From Mesostigma viride (Eukaryota > Streptophyta > Mesostigmatophyceae > Mesostigmatales > Mesostigmataceae): a DNA stretch of 62,000 nucleotides. Every line of letters begins with the position of its first letter. Position 1 is the stretch's first letter. This document shows, piece after piece, positions 13,701 through 24,830 of the stretch. The stretch is taken from the NCBI GenBank assembly GCA_009746045.1, contig RPFO01002324.1:1-62000 (forward strand). Reading direction: 5' to 3'. The notes below the pieces were generated by a model. That model searched no databases and was not told the DNA's origin. It saw only the letters and a program-made list of their open reading frames with translations. Position numbers and translations under genes: made by a program.

Positions 13701-16700
13701 CTCCATTCCATTCTCAGTTATGCAACCAAAAGCCTGGCGAAGTGGCGTTCAAAAGTCCATGCATTTCCTTGCAAACACCTTGAGAAAGAACCCAAAGGCA
13801 CCATCCCTTCTGCACACCACGAAGGTCATCGTTATCCCACCCCATTCCATGTACGCCTATTGTGTAAGTCTACGGGCACACACACCCTTTGACAATCGTG
13901 CACTGGCATGCTTTCCTCTTGCTCGACCCTGCATAGACCCCCTTGCATGGCCAGTTTCCTGCAGCTTCAGAAGGCATCCTGTGGGCACATTCTCCTTACA
14001 ATGTTGTTCATAACACTGCCCTGTGGTTGCCAGTTGTCAGTAGTATACAAGCCCATGTAGTACATCGTAATCGCTTTACTACTGGATCAGATGGCAATCA
14101 TTTAATGCTAATAATAATAGCCTGAGCACTAAACAGAACTGACTGGTACACCAAAGTTGACAAAAGCCGATTAGCGACCATAAACCCACCCATCAGCTTA
14201 TAACTGCGTACGTAGTCTAGCACAAGCCTGCAGCAGGTACCTTGAGGTGAATGGTCAGCGCTTCATTCATGACTTCAGGGTTCCACTCCCACAGCGACGT
14301 CAGCGCCTCGATATCTGTCCAATGAATCCAGCCGCAGGCAGGTCATGGGAAAAAATTAAAAATTTTCCTTGAAATATTCGATCAGTCAGCCAGCTTGCTG
14401 TTGTTTGTAAAACACAACAGCAATTAAACACACAGTTTTATACACAGAGTCAATTGACCGCACTCACTTCATGTGAAGGGAACTAGGGGGGAAGCAGGCA
14501 TCAACGGCGGTCCCCCATGTTCCATGTCGTTGCGGTCATTCATGCAATATCCATGCATGATTGAGGGTCCTGGCTTCCGTCCCACATCAAACATCTCACA
14601 TCTGCGCAGCATCAAAACGGTTAAAGCAGCCAACATTGCAGCAATTTCTACACCAACTACTGCCCCCCCCCCGTAAGCCTATTTCCAATACACCACACGT
14701 GCAGGGAAAGGCACGCACCGGTCACCACTGCGGCAATGTCATCCCCCCTCCTGGGCGGCGCCCGCTTGCGAAGGAACTCGTGCAACTCCTTGGCATCTGT
14801 CCCCTTGCGCATGCGCCATACGGCCAGCAGGATGGCAGCACCCAACAGCAGCAGGGCCAGGCCCATCGACAAAAGCACTGCCAGAATCACGCGATACGTG
14901 CGGCCTCTCTGATCATTGGAAGGTGACAATGTGGCCACCTGGCAGTACCGACCCTCCCACCCTGGCTCACATTGACAGGCACCCTGCAACATGTTGGTTC
15001 CCCCGGAAGGGTCCGCCTCCGTTGGGAAATGGCAGCTGCCGTGCCCTGAACATGCCTCGGCGCCCCTGGGAGCGTCCAACCCCCCTGGGAGACACCCATT
15101 GCGCATGTCGCAGACGGGGTAGAACATGCCCAGCTGATTCTTGGCAATGCCCCGGTTGTAGCCGTCCAGCTCGCAGTGCATGTGCCGCATGAAGCCGGGC
15201 GGCAGGTGCGACGCCTTTATCAGCCGTGCCGTGTCCACACCACCCACAATGCTCTCCCCTGTCTGCTGCTCCAGGGCTGCCAGGATAGCAGACAGGTACG
15301 TGCTCAGGTAGCACTGGCAACGGAAATCCATAGACGGTACACTTGCGGTCACGTTGTATAGCACCATGTGCCACTGTCAGACAGGCCCGGCCCCATGACT
15401 TCAAACAAGCACCGGCATGGGGTAGCAATTGTTGCCAGGAACATGTCTAGAGTTGACAACTGCCAACAGCAACAAGAACACAATGGTGGTGCAGTAGTCC
15501 GTGCCACCCTTCCCACACCCACTTATGCGGTCCACCCAACCCTACCAAGCACCCCCAGCTGTATTCGTCCTACCAAGCAGGTCCGACTTTCCTCACTACC
15601 CACCCAGCAAGCACTCAAACATGTTGGTCCACACAGCCCGGCAGCAGGGATTCCCCACCAACATTCTCATGTCCCCCCATACACTTTGATAGTTAGATAA
15701 TACCCACCTGTTGGTCTACGCAGCCCAGCAGAAGCTCCTCCCCCTTGACCTTGCCTTGCCGCGCCAGCGCCAGGTACTCCATGGTGGAGCATTCCTCTGT
15801 AATAAGCACCACGGGCTTGCGCGCCGGCCTATCCCTGGCCAGGTCACTGAACAGTGCCAGGGTGCCCGTAGCCATCAGGTCGATGGATGCCTCAATGGCC
15901 ACCACGTCTGGTGCTGGCACATCGGACGTGAGGCGCTGGGCCAGGGGGGGGAGGAAGGCTTCGCCCAGGGATGGCAGGAGACCGTCCATGACCTGAGATA
16001 CAGGGCGAGCGAAGAGATGTGGTGGATGGGAGGGAAGCAAGACCTTATGAGGATCTATGCATGTTATGAAGACCCGTGTGCACCCACAGGCATCTAGCGG
16101 GGTGGCTAACGTACTCTTCATGGCCCCAGGACACGGGCACTCACCGGCCATGACCGGTCAGGCATGGCACATGGCATGGCACACGGAGAGAATGGCAGAA
16201 GGAATGGCAGAAGGAATGGCAGAGGGAATAGCGGGGGGAGCAAAACAAACATCGGGTGCCAGCAGCGTCAAGAGACGAGTTCCCGCATCTTCCACCCCCT
16301 TTCTAGAAACACCCAGGCAAATACAAGTTGCTTTGTGAAAATCTGACTACATGAGGGCCTCCCGGCATTTCATTTCGTAGAATTTTGACATGTCACTGTC
16401 CCCAATGAATTCGGCAAAAGGCCCACAGTGGCGAAAGCCATCTGTTTGGCTCGGCCTGTCTCCTTCACAAGCCTGCCGTCGGGACAAGGTACTTCTACAA
16501 ACATCTGTGACAGCCCACTGGCTGGCCCGCCCGCTGGCGTGCCCGCCCGCCCGCCCGCCCGCCCGCCCGCCCGCCCAACCACCCATGCTCTGGAATGGCC
16601 TCATGTTTCCTTAACCGAGGCATGCTGCTCTTACTGGTGGTCCCCACCTGTGCCGTGCGGTTGGTGTCTTGGTCAACAAACAGCGCCCAGGCGCCCGTGC

Positions 16701-19700
16701 GGCTGTCTCGGCTGCCATGATCAGTGACCGGCCACTCCCAGATGTTGGGTGGAAACACATAGTCCTCACCCACCACTCCCGACACAATGCCGTGCATCAG
16801 ATGCCACGTCCATGGGATGATGGGCGCGATGTTATTGGCGAGCAAGTGACGGCGCCCGGCTGACACCGCCAGCTGGCCGATGTAGAGGCCGCTCTCATAA
16901 GGGCTGCCCCCCACATACGCCCTCGCCCCGTACTCCCCCAGAAATGCCATGGTGTCCGTCGGTGTGGACTTGCCATACGCGAGGTAGAGCGGCTTGCCTG
17001 CCTGAGAGATGGACTGGATGGCAGCCTTCAGCCCAGGGATTACATCTGATACCATCCCGTCCAAGCATATGGCGCCGACGTATCTTGAGCTATTCACGAC
17101 TATGTTGTAGTCCCCCACCTCGGAAAACGATACGGCGTCATAGAGAGTCCTGGCCAATACAGCGACGGGCGATGCACAAAAGTGGTGCTTTCAGTAGGAA
17201 GTGCTTGTAATCTTGTTATCTCCAGTCATGCTGTCAACACCCGGTTGGTGAGCACCACCCATTAACAACCAGAGGGCCTGCGTGACTAGAGGACCATCAT
17301 GATTCTAACTCACTCTTTCAGGGTTATCTCACTGTTTATTTCACTGTTTGAAGGACATTCTATCGCAACATAAATATTGCCATCGTGGGTCAAAGACCGC
17401 ACTGCGCTTATTGAAAACTCAACCAAATTGCTGTACAGGATATTCTTGCCAGCAGATCAGGGGTTTGGCAAGTGAGGATAGCGGCAGAAACAGATGAGGT
17501 TGTGCTGTGGTTTTACCGAGATGGCGCCGAGATGGTATTTAAGATGGTGCTGGGATATTGCTGAGATGGTCTCTGAGACAGTGCTGAGATGGCGCCGAGA
17601 TGGTATTTAAGATGGTGCTGGGATATTGCTGAGATGGTATCTGAGACGGTGCTGAGATGGTGCTGAGATGGTATTTGAGATGGCGCTGAGCTGGTGTTTG
17701 AGATGGTGCTGAGCTGGTATTTGAGATGATGCTGAGCTGGCATTTGAGGTGGTGCTGTGATGGTATTTGAGATGGTGCTGCGATGGTTCTGCCATGATGC
17801 TGAGACAACTTGGGAGGGACAATGTGGACTGACGCGAGGGCTGGTGGCAGCAGAAGATGTGGGCATGACCCTCACGAGACCAACCATAGATTAGGAAGCT
17901 GGCAGCCAACCTGTCAACCTGGTGACTCAGCGTCCCATCAGAACAGTGCGTGTGTCAGCGTGAGAGAAAGCCTGAAGACAAAACCCTTGCAGACCAGCAC
18001 TCATACACCAAACTGCCCAGCCAGCCAGCCATCCTGCATTCCTGGCAACTAGCTGACTGCCGTGCATGACTGCAACGGATGCCTGCAAAACATTGCCGCT
18101 GTACATCCATGGCACAAACACCCACCTTTCCGCTGTACATCCATGGCACAAACACCCACCTTTCCGCTGTACATCCATGGCACAAACACCCACCTTTCCG
18201 CTGTACATCCATGGCACAAACACCCACCTTTCCGCTGTACATCCATGGCACAAACACCCACCTTTCCGCTGTACATCCATGGCACAAACACCCACCTTTC
18301 CGCTGTACATCCATGGCACAAACACCCACCTTTCCGCTGTACATCCATGGCACAAACACCCACCTTTCCGCTGTACATCCATGGCACAAACACCCACCTT
18401 TCCGCTGTACATCCATGGCACAAACACCCACCTTTCCGCTGTACATCCATGGCACAAACACCCACCTTTCCGCTGTACATCCATGGCACAAACACCCACC
18501 TTTCCGCTGTACATCCATGGCACAAACACCCACCTTTCCGCTGTACATCCATGGCACAAACACCCACCTTTCCGCTGTACATCCATGGCACAAACACCCA
18601 CCTTTCCGCTGTACATCCATGGCACAAACACCCACCTTTCCGCTGTACATCCATGGCACAAACACCCACCTTTCCGCTGTACATCCATGGCACAAACACC
18701 CACCTTTCCGCTGTACATCCATGGCACAAACACCCACCTTTCCGCTGTACATCCATGGCACAAACACCCACCTTTCCGCTGTACATCCATGGCACAAACA
18801 CCCACCTTTCCGCTGTACATCCATGGCACAAACACCCACCAGTCAAACACCCACCAGTCAAACGTGGTGCCTGCCATCGCCCGCTCCACATCCTTCATCC
18901 CTTGCCACAGCTGGTGGGTACATGCAAAAGACTTGGGCAGCCCGCTGATGACCTTGTACCGCACCGTGCTGCGGTTGAAGCAGTGGCATCCAGAGGGGGT
19001 GACCGGGACCACCCCAGGGTACCCACACACGGGGTTCCCTTCTGCACGGCACACTTCACGCCGTATGACTTCATCCGTAACCGGCAGGGACTGCCGTGGA
19101 AACATTCCATTTGGCAAAACATCACACCGAGTCAACCGTTAAAAAACAGGTTGCACTCAGAGACTGCCAAATGGGCTGCATGCATTAATTAATTAATTAA
19201 CACGTTACTGCGTCACGTGGGTGCCAGTACAGAGTAAAGGAACCTTCAACCCCTATACACAACAAGGAGGGAGGGCGCCCTAGCTTCTCTCACTGCGACA
19301 AGTGGGCAGGCAACAGAGCGCTCTATCGACAGCATGGTGCCGGGGCGCAACACTGTGGGTGCAATACAACCACGCAATACAATAGGTAGGCGGACGCATA
19401 GCTTATGCTGTAAGAAAGGCAGGCTCAAAGTATCGGCTAAAGCGCAAGCTCATGGCAACAAGCTGGAGCCAGAACTAGTTTGAGGTACTATAACGCTCGG
19501 CTACTATCATTCCCAGTGCTATCATGCCCAAGCTGTTCCATTCCAGTTGCCCCCATCGAGACAACTAGCTTGAGTGCTCTATCCCAGGGAAGCCCCCAGC
19601 CACCAGCTTCTTGCAGCGAGCGAGGAACCGAACTCGGGCTGAGATGTTACTGAAGGTGAGGACCACTGGTGGGGGCCCAGCCTTGTATGGGGCAGGCGGT

Positions 19701-22700
19701 AGGCGCCCAGCAGTGCCGTTCCTTGCAGCTCCATGCGCACCAACAGTTGGTTCTTGAGCTCGTCCAGAAGAGAGTCTGGGGTCTGGGGCTTCACCCGGCT
19801 GCATGTCGAAGCGCCTCAGAATGAACCGGCAGCAGCGGCGGTCGCGGTCAGCGGCCTCGCGGCGCTTGTCGTCCAGCTCCCTGGAGCTTGGTGGTGATGG
19901 CGGTGGTGGTAGAGGATGCCTGGCTCTTGAGCAGGTCCGCCTAGGAGGCGCGAGTCGAGGGGTCATCGTCGGCCCTACCGGCAGGTTGGGCGGCGATGGC
20001 GGCCGTTCGCTCAGCTAACTCGGCTGCATACATGCTTACATTTAACTCATGGTCCATAAAAACTGCCAGGCAATTAAATTGACGCTGCTGACACGTGGCA
20101 CCTACGTTCAGCTCGATAATTCCTGCTGCTCCTGCCACTCCTTACAGGAACTGCCTCTCACACAACGCATACGGAAAACAGGTCCTCGGATGGGGTGGCA
20201 CTTGAGAGCACGAGTGCTGCATGCATCATGTCGTCGCCACCATGGCACATATTGTACTCACACAAAGCAACCTCAACAGCATCAAAAGAGTGTGCCCAAT
20301 GGGCCGCTCGCTTCATGGATCATGCCTATGCAACATCCATATTTTACTTCCAACGTATAAGATCAGCTCTGGCTGGGGCCAGCCTGCTCGTCTCCCAGCG
20401 TAGTCCAGAAATGACTTACATTTTCTCCTGTGCCGCCATAAAATGCTGGGTTTGTTGTGATGTCAGACGTCACCATCTGCCCCGTCTGCAGCTCAGCTGC
20501 CGCCAGGGACATCGCCATGTACCCCTGCGAGTAGTAGCCAGGGTCGATTGCGATGACGCGGTCCCCATTCCGGATGTCTTGCAGCACCTGCACCGAGGTC
20601 TCGTACACGACGAGCAAGGAACCCCCCTTGGTGCCTTGCCGCAGGCGGTCCTTGATGTTGCCGTACACGTGGGAGTCCATCACCACCACCGCGATGTTCG
20701 CCGCCGGCGTGTCCGCGTTCGCATTTTCCAACCCCTCCACATAGATGGCCAGATCAGCCCTAGAATCTGAGCGGATGTGCCACATCCCGGCTCGCCCCGC
20801 CGCCTCCATCTCATCGATCAGCACGCGGCAGAGGCGGAACCACAGCAGCGTGCCCACGTCGGTGATGAGGCAACCCACGTGGTAGACGCCCGCGGCGATG
20901 AGCTGGCGCGCCAGCATGCGGGCCAGCTCGTCCACGTCTTGGCCGATGTATCGGATGGATGTGTGTACAGCAGGGCCCCAGCTCCCTGTCTCGTTGCGCA
21001 AGCGCTCGACTAAGCTGGGGTCGGCGCCGCCCACGATGTAGATGGGGACGCCCGCTCTGTGCGCCGCACGCAGGGGGGACATGATCTGCGGCCGTGGTGG
21101 CAGATGCCATGCGGAGCCGATGGAATGGGTGGCGACAAAAGGTCACCAAACAAAGGTATGCACGGCGGCCGCGGGTCGAGGCACACGTGGGGAATGAGTG
21201 TTTGTTGAATCAAGTAAGAATGACAGTTACGGATGCCAGGTCGGGCACACGGAAACAGGACGAACCCTGGCGAGATGAACAGCTAACCAAAATGACTGAC
21301 AACTATGATGTAGTAGATAGAGACCATGGCCACAGCATGCTGATTGTCAACACATTGCTTTTAGGGGAGGATGAGGGGGAACTGAATGGACAAGGCGGGG
21401 AGAAAGGTGAGGGCAAAAGAGAACGAGGGGCGAGGGTGCAAGATATGCACTTGGGGTTTGTGGGCTCCCGACCTCCAACCATATTTGACATTTTTGAAAA
21501 AAGGCCATTGAAAAATTGCTCACCAAGTGCCTGAAACACCAAGTCTTGGATTGCTGGCCGTGCCAATTACATCATAATATTTAGGCAGCGAGCCATCGCA
21601 CAAGATGCTAAAGCGGAGCGCGCATGTCCTTGTCCATTGAACTGATTCGGAATAAGCATGCCGCACTGGGGAGAGGGCGCGTTGCTGAATGATTTCTGCT
21701 GACAAATAAAAAACTTGTACCCACTGCGCAGTCGCCGCATTCGGCTCCGTCCCGCTCAATCTACATGTCTACCAAGTACCATCATCAGGGCAGTGCCATG
21801 CAGATTGCGCGCAGGCAAGCTAACCAATACATAACATACAGGTGCATGACTGGCCGGTAAGGGCATTACATGAGCAGAAAGGGTCATCTCCTGGGGCAGG
21901 TCACCAACCTGGCGTCCGTTATGCACACAGACAGCCGGTCTGACACTGTCCTACTATTGACCCGCATAAAAGAGCAGCAAGCCAAGGCGCGATGGGCAAA
22001 CCTGTGAGGTAAAGGAAGGATGGGAGGGCTAAGAGAAAAGATGGGTGAAAGAGAAAAGATGGGCCTGATTTCAGCGATTTCAGTCCCTGGGACATGCGGC
22101 CCTGCCACAGAACACCCTGCCATGAAGTTGGGAATAGCTTGAGATTGCCCACCCAAGTCCCAGCCCCAACCTCACAGCCCTGCCAACCCACCCTACCTAG
22201 AAGAAAAAGAGCGCAAAACACGTCAAATTGAGCTTCATCACAAATAGCAACCGTTCTAGGCATGATTGTTACCCGGCAATAATTCTGCCAGTCATTATTA
22301 CTTCATAAGCTCAGGAGTGAGTGTCCTCGTCAATCCCCCTTCCGTACCTGTTCGCCATACAGGGTTGTGACGATGCCTGATGTCCCTGCTTGGACTTCTG
22401 CGTCGATAAACTGCACAACGTTGGTGACCTGGGCCACGGGCCATTGAGGGTGCAGGTACATGAAGGCAGTGCCCAAACCAGCGCACATAAGGTGCTAGCT
22501 AGACCGACCGAACTGGATACCACAGAACGCACCAAGGTACTGCCAAACAAAGCCTACGTCAAGAGCAGGCCACTCACGCATTGTCAAAGTGACACTAGGT
22601 GTAGCAAGCATATCTGCCTAACCATCATTCAAGAGGCAGCATGGTTATAAGGAGCTTAAGAAAGCATTAAGCTCGCATTTTCAAGCATTATTTGCATAAC

Positions 22701-23144
22701 CAGAAACACATAGACGTCGGCACTACCACTTTCAAGCAAGACTCCCTGAGCAGCAGCATACAGGCATTGACGGAAATACATCTGACTGTGATATCAACTC
22801 CTATACCAATGAAATACTATACGCTGCAGCTCGGCAAATCGAAGCTGACATAATTTTTTCTTAAACGAACTTACATTGGAAACCTGGATAGGATTATATT
22901 CTCTGAGCTTGAAGCTGTGGTCTTGAGCCGCCTGATGCACGCCACTCCGGAGAAAAGCGCCCGCACTGACTGTAGGGTCGTAATAGTGCATCACAAACGA
23001 GAAACTCGCAAAAGCGGGATCCCAGCACGGGCAAGAGACCGCAACGTTTGGCTCTGTTTGTGCGGCCGCAATGCCAAGCCAAATAGCGGACAGCAACGCT
23101 GTAGCACATACTGTCCAGCAGGCCATCCGCTTCTGGAAAACCAT
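4719..23144 (-). CDS. Gene A: receptor-type nucleotide cyclase, split-site tandem catalytic domains (12 exons)
   Basis: Exons (minus strand): 23144-22875, 22428-22348, 21085-20420, 19090-18855, 17149-16648, 15992-15708, 15373-14719, 14314-14241, 10049-9522, 9145-8655, 7065-6840, 5183-4719. All introns are GT-AG and phases join to 1,492 codons plus stop. Residues 1-29 are a signal peptide. Residues ~40-680 form a periplasmic-binding-like ectodomain, followed by an EGF-like module (~788-824) and a membrane span (~842-867). The first cyclase domain (~895-1095) has both metal-site Asp positions (VVTDIE, EGDSF) but lacks the NxxxR motif. The second (~1140-1340) keeps NRAAR but lacks the Asps (CFMYVGG, EKDGNF). 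Family knowledge then suggests one composite active site making a cyclic nucleotide below the plasma membrane in response to an extracellular ligand. Purine choice is uncertain: a Glu near EEKDGN resembles guanylyl cyclases. The exon 9 acceptor could be 10052. It is a paralog of gene B. Confidence 0.85.
5273..5846. repeat. (TGTCA)n microsatellite in the last intron of gene A
   Basis: About 115 copies of a pentanucleotide with only a few variant units (around 5400-5440 and 5645). It is intronic, ending some 1 kb before the exon 11 donor and starting 90 bp on the 3' side of the exon 12 acceptor. Because 5 is not a multiple of 3, all frames read through it and give long artificial MSCHV-type open frames that are not genes. 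Confidence 0.97.
5847..6839. other. Remainder of gene A last intron
   Basis: No conserved exon-like sequence is recognised. Short open frames at 6341-6586 and 6607-6807 show no family resemblance, and exon 11 joins exon 12 in phase without them. Confidence 0.5.
7801..8316. repeat. 80-bp minisatellite in gene A intron 10
   Basis: About 6.4 copies of an 80-bp unit containing GAGCTCATGATCGGG and CAGGCACAAGCGTGCTCATC. Only scattered substitutions separate the copies, such as A/G in GCTGAGAG versus GCTGGGAG. The array lies between exons 10 (ends 8655) and 11 (starts 7065) of the cyclase gene. Confidence 0.93.
10205..10326 (-). repeat. Split direct repeat Y2 of the PAT-like element (right end)
   Basis: Terminal copy of Y1 with some ten mismatches. 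The minus-strand 3' end of the element is placed here. Gene A exon 9 begins about 155 bp farther on. Confidence 0.8.
10357..10783 (-). repeat. Split direct repeat X2 of the PAT-like element
   Basis: Second copy of X1, located between the two Y copies. Its position between Y1 and Y2 makes the arrangement a split direct repeat and not a simple LTR. Confidence 0.85.
10795..10914 (-). repeat. Split direct repeat Y1 of the PAT-like element
   Basis: A 120-bp copy of 10205-10326, starting CCGTGGAACTCCAGGGTAAC and ending near GCTTGTCAAA. It lies just downstream of the recombinase remnant on the minus strand. Confidence 0.85.
11100..11654 (-). pseudogene. Tyrosine recombinase catalytic domain remnant
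   Basis: Minus-strand reading gives VIVFRHYLRISEVLNLRV (box I Arg in the R-I-S-E context) at about 11500, then IHGLRHGGATHD (box II H-x-x-R) at about 11190. In a different frame a little further on, SSSVVHYVG supplies a candidate catalytic Tyr. All elements of the R-H-R-Y signature are therefore recognisable but spread over shifted frames. The gene is broken. Confidence 0.7.
11655..11714 (-). mobile_element. 60-bp retroposon tail insertion with 7-bp target duplication
   Basis: Within the recombinase remnant. It consists of GGGATATGTG, a CCTCC-CCAC-GGAGG stem-loop, ATGTTC and a (TTAA)n tail, read on the minus strand. It is flanked by TCACCAT at 11648-11654 and 11715-11721, a perfect 7-bp target-site duplication. 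It carries the same 3' terminus as the LINE and SINE-like copies in the window. Confidence 0.75.
11715..12480 (-). pseudogene. RNase H and recombinase N-terminal remnant of the PAT-like element
   Basis: Reading 12480 to 11715, three overlapping open pieces change frame. They show INEKEVRA and LMDSTAALGCLAKG, typical of the RNase H region of DIRS elements, then SALQPADGVSRG, which matches the usual NPADxxSR end of that domain. KPATLLAYRRCLDSLL then looks like the start of a tyrosine recombinase core-binding domain. The reading frame ends at the 60-bp insertion at 11655-11714. Confidence 0.65.
12700..13168 (-). pseudogene. Gag-like remnant of the PAT-like element
   Basis: Two overlapping open pieces, 13168-12920 then 12950-12699, follow one another with a frame change. 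The first starts MPKGRKATTRQ and is basic; the second is leucine/alanine rich and acidic (DLAADKEEEALP). Position, just inside the left repeat, and composition suggest the first ORF of a DIRS-type element. The Gag call is by position only. Confidence 0.45.
13257..13680 (-). repeat. Split direct repeat X1 of the PAT-like element (left end)
   Basis: About 424 bp aligning along its length to 10357-10783. It begins with GAAAAGAGGC and includes TTGCCTTTGTCTTTT, GGCCTTGGCCCAGACGGC and a CACCTGGCCA block. Divergence is visible (substitutions and small indels), so the insertion is not recent. Confidence 0.85.
16541..16577. repeat. (CCCG)n microsatellite in gene A intron 5
   Basis: About nine tetranucleotide units roughly 70 bp beyond the exon 5 donor on the minus strand. 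On that strand it encodes the artificial GGRAGGRAGG run of the shadow reading frame. Confidence 0.85.
17513..17805. repeat. Degenerate GAGATGGT-type minisatellite in gene A intron 4
   Basis: Irregular tandem units built on GAGATGGTRYTTGAGATGG and GTGCTGAGATGG. A longer period of about 68 bp is visible twice at 17517-17660. It lies between exon 5 (17149) and the 34-bp array of the same intron. Open frames through it are artefacts. Confidence 0.8.
18097..18854 (-). repeat. 34-bp minisatellite starting at the exon 4 splice donor of gene A
   Basis: Exon 4 ends at 18855 (TTTGACTG) and the intron begins GTGGGTGTTTG. The first 15 intron bases, including a copy of TTTGACTG, are duplicated. Then about 22 nearly identical 34-bp units follow to 18097. 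Each unit reads GTGGGTGTTTGTGCC on the minus strand and is preceded by GGAAAG, so every unit recreates an AG|GTGGGTG donor context. All three frames are open through the array because the unit has no stop in any frame. Confidence 0.93.
19187..19230. repeat. (TTAA)n plus CACGTTACTGCGTCACGTG palindrome copy
   Basis: AATTAATTAATTAA is followed by a near-palindrome. The same pairing occurs at 46328-46399 and, inverted, at 33420-33456. It probably marks the end of a dispersed repeat family inside gene A intron 3. Confidence 0.5.
19575..20140 (-). pseudogene. Possible degenerate coding stretch in gene A intron 3
   Basis: On the minus strand, amphipathic protein-like segments lie in successive frames: AAELAERTAAIAAQ near 20020, ELDDKRREAADRDRR near 19870, and DSLLDELKNQLLVRMELQG near 19760. 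They look like one frameshifted charged helical polypeptide, but no family is recognised. It could be a transposon Gag remnant or chance composition. Confidence 0.25.
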
Positions 23145-24830
23145 CTTGAAGCTGGGCTAAGGTTGGCCTGCAAGGATAACGGACCGCCATTGGCGAAGAG
23201 AGGCCATCATTTGATAGCGGACGGGTTTCAGGTGAACAAGACTACGCAGGGCTCGTGCTGCTCCGCAGACAACTCTGCCCCGAATACCTTTTTCGCCGGA
23301 GACTGCATATGTTAGGTCACTTCGTAACGCACAACCGGCCAATTCCTAACGAAGTTTGCCCGCAAGAAATGCGCAGGAGGGTCGATCTCGGTATGATAAT
23401 GGCAGATTTCGTTACGGTATGGGCGATATTCGAGCTGAAGTTTGCCTCTGTCTGTACTCCTGTCTGGCCCGACACGATATATCGGTACTCGCTTGCGCTT
23501 TTTTGATGGCAGTAATGAATACTGGCCTGCGAGGAACTTGCATATGACTGTATGAGTACAGGCATACTTGCTGAAGCTGGAGCTGATCGAGCTCGGAGCC
23601 GAGACATCGTCAGCCATAATGAATCTAAACGAAACTTTGACAGACGTTGCACCCATTGTCCCTCGTCAGAGAGTTTCTTAGTAAATGAAGTCGCAGTACG
23701 GTCGTATGCTATAATTGTGCTGTCTGATTAATAATTACTGTCAAGACGTGTCAGCTCAGCATGCTGGAATCGTAATAATGTTGCTTCAAAACAATGCAAA
23801 CACCTCGCCGGAGTGGCCAGTCGCCGCTGCAACTGAACACGGGCGGGGGCGTCAGCCATCGGACGCCAGCAGACTGGTCCAGCACACAGTCCAGCGCTGC
23901 TTGGGTCCAGTGAGGAAAGCTCTAAGCATTATCTTACTGTACAGCATTATACACCAGCAGTCCAGCACTGTACGGCCAATTACAGCTGCTATGGGGGGGA
24001 AGTTGGCGCGTTCCTGGGGCAGCTGGGCCAGCAAAACGAGCGACTTGGCGCAGCTCTTGGCGCCATGTTTGTCACGTGACCGTTGCCGCAGAAAATAGCC
24101 GTATATCGAGTCGCGTGGTATGCGTACACGATGACACTTTGGTATGCGTGGCAGTTGGCAGTTGGCCCTTGGCAGTTGGCACTTGGCAGCAGGCATGGCA
24201 GAAACCATGATACGTACACTGCGTACAGACTCCGGTTAGTCCAAAGGCATAACGCATGTGTAAAGGCGTAAGCTGCCACAAGGCTGCCATGCGAATTTTT
24301 TACATTGCTGATTCACCACTCATTCCACCCTAACTCACAGAAATTCAACTCGTTGTACTTCACGCTTCCAAAGCATTCATTATGTTGGCTGGGATAATTG
24401 GACAGTTCCGGCGATTGTGAAGACGAATACAGAAATGTGTTTAATGATCTTCGCTATGCGTACTGACAATGGCATGTAATGATACGCCACGCACCTCCTT
24501 AGCTTCCTTGGGAGGCATGGAGGACTGTTCAATGCTGTTGCGAGAAAATAGGTCTACTTAATAATTCTCGCCGCACCAGCAATTAGGCACTCCCTGAATC
24601 CCGCGACTCTGGCTCGCTTAGAGTAGGTTGCCCACTCGTAGGCAGGCATGACGTGAGTGCACGGTGTGCAAGGCCATTTCGGCAGATTGGCCATACATCG
24701 GCGTTCAGCGTACGACGGCTGTTTTTGTGCGATTCCTGAGCACTGGACTTTTCAATTAGGGATCTTGGCGGAGATGACCACCATCTTGACTATCTATACC
24801 TCAATTCACAACCATTGACATGACCTCGAG
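23145..24830. promoter_or_regulatory. Divergent intergenic region between genes A and C
   Basis: 1.69 kb between two head-to-head start codons, so both promoters must lie here. A perfect GTCACGTGAC palindrome is present near 24073. A short tandem GGCAGTTGGC/GGCACTTGGC cluster occurs at 24146-24195. An AT-rich CTATCTATACC element lies about 45 bp upstream of the gene C start and could serve as a TATA-like element. No open frame here resembles a known protein. Confidence 0.45.

Noticed and set aside
17927-19135. A 402-codon open frame on the minus strand (and long plus-strand ones) through the 34-bp array
   Set aside because: It is open because the unit lacks stops in any frame. Gene A exon 4 (19090-18855) is real, but the array part is intron in the phase-consistent model.
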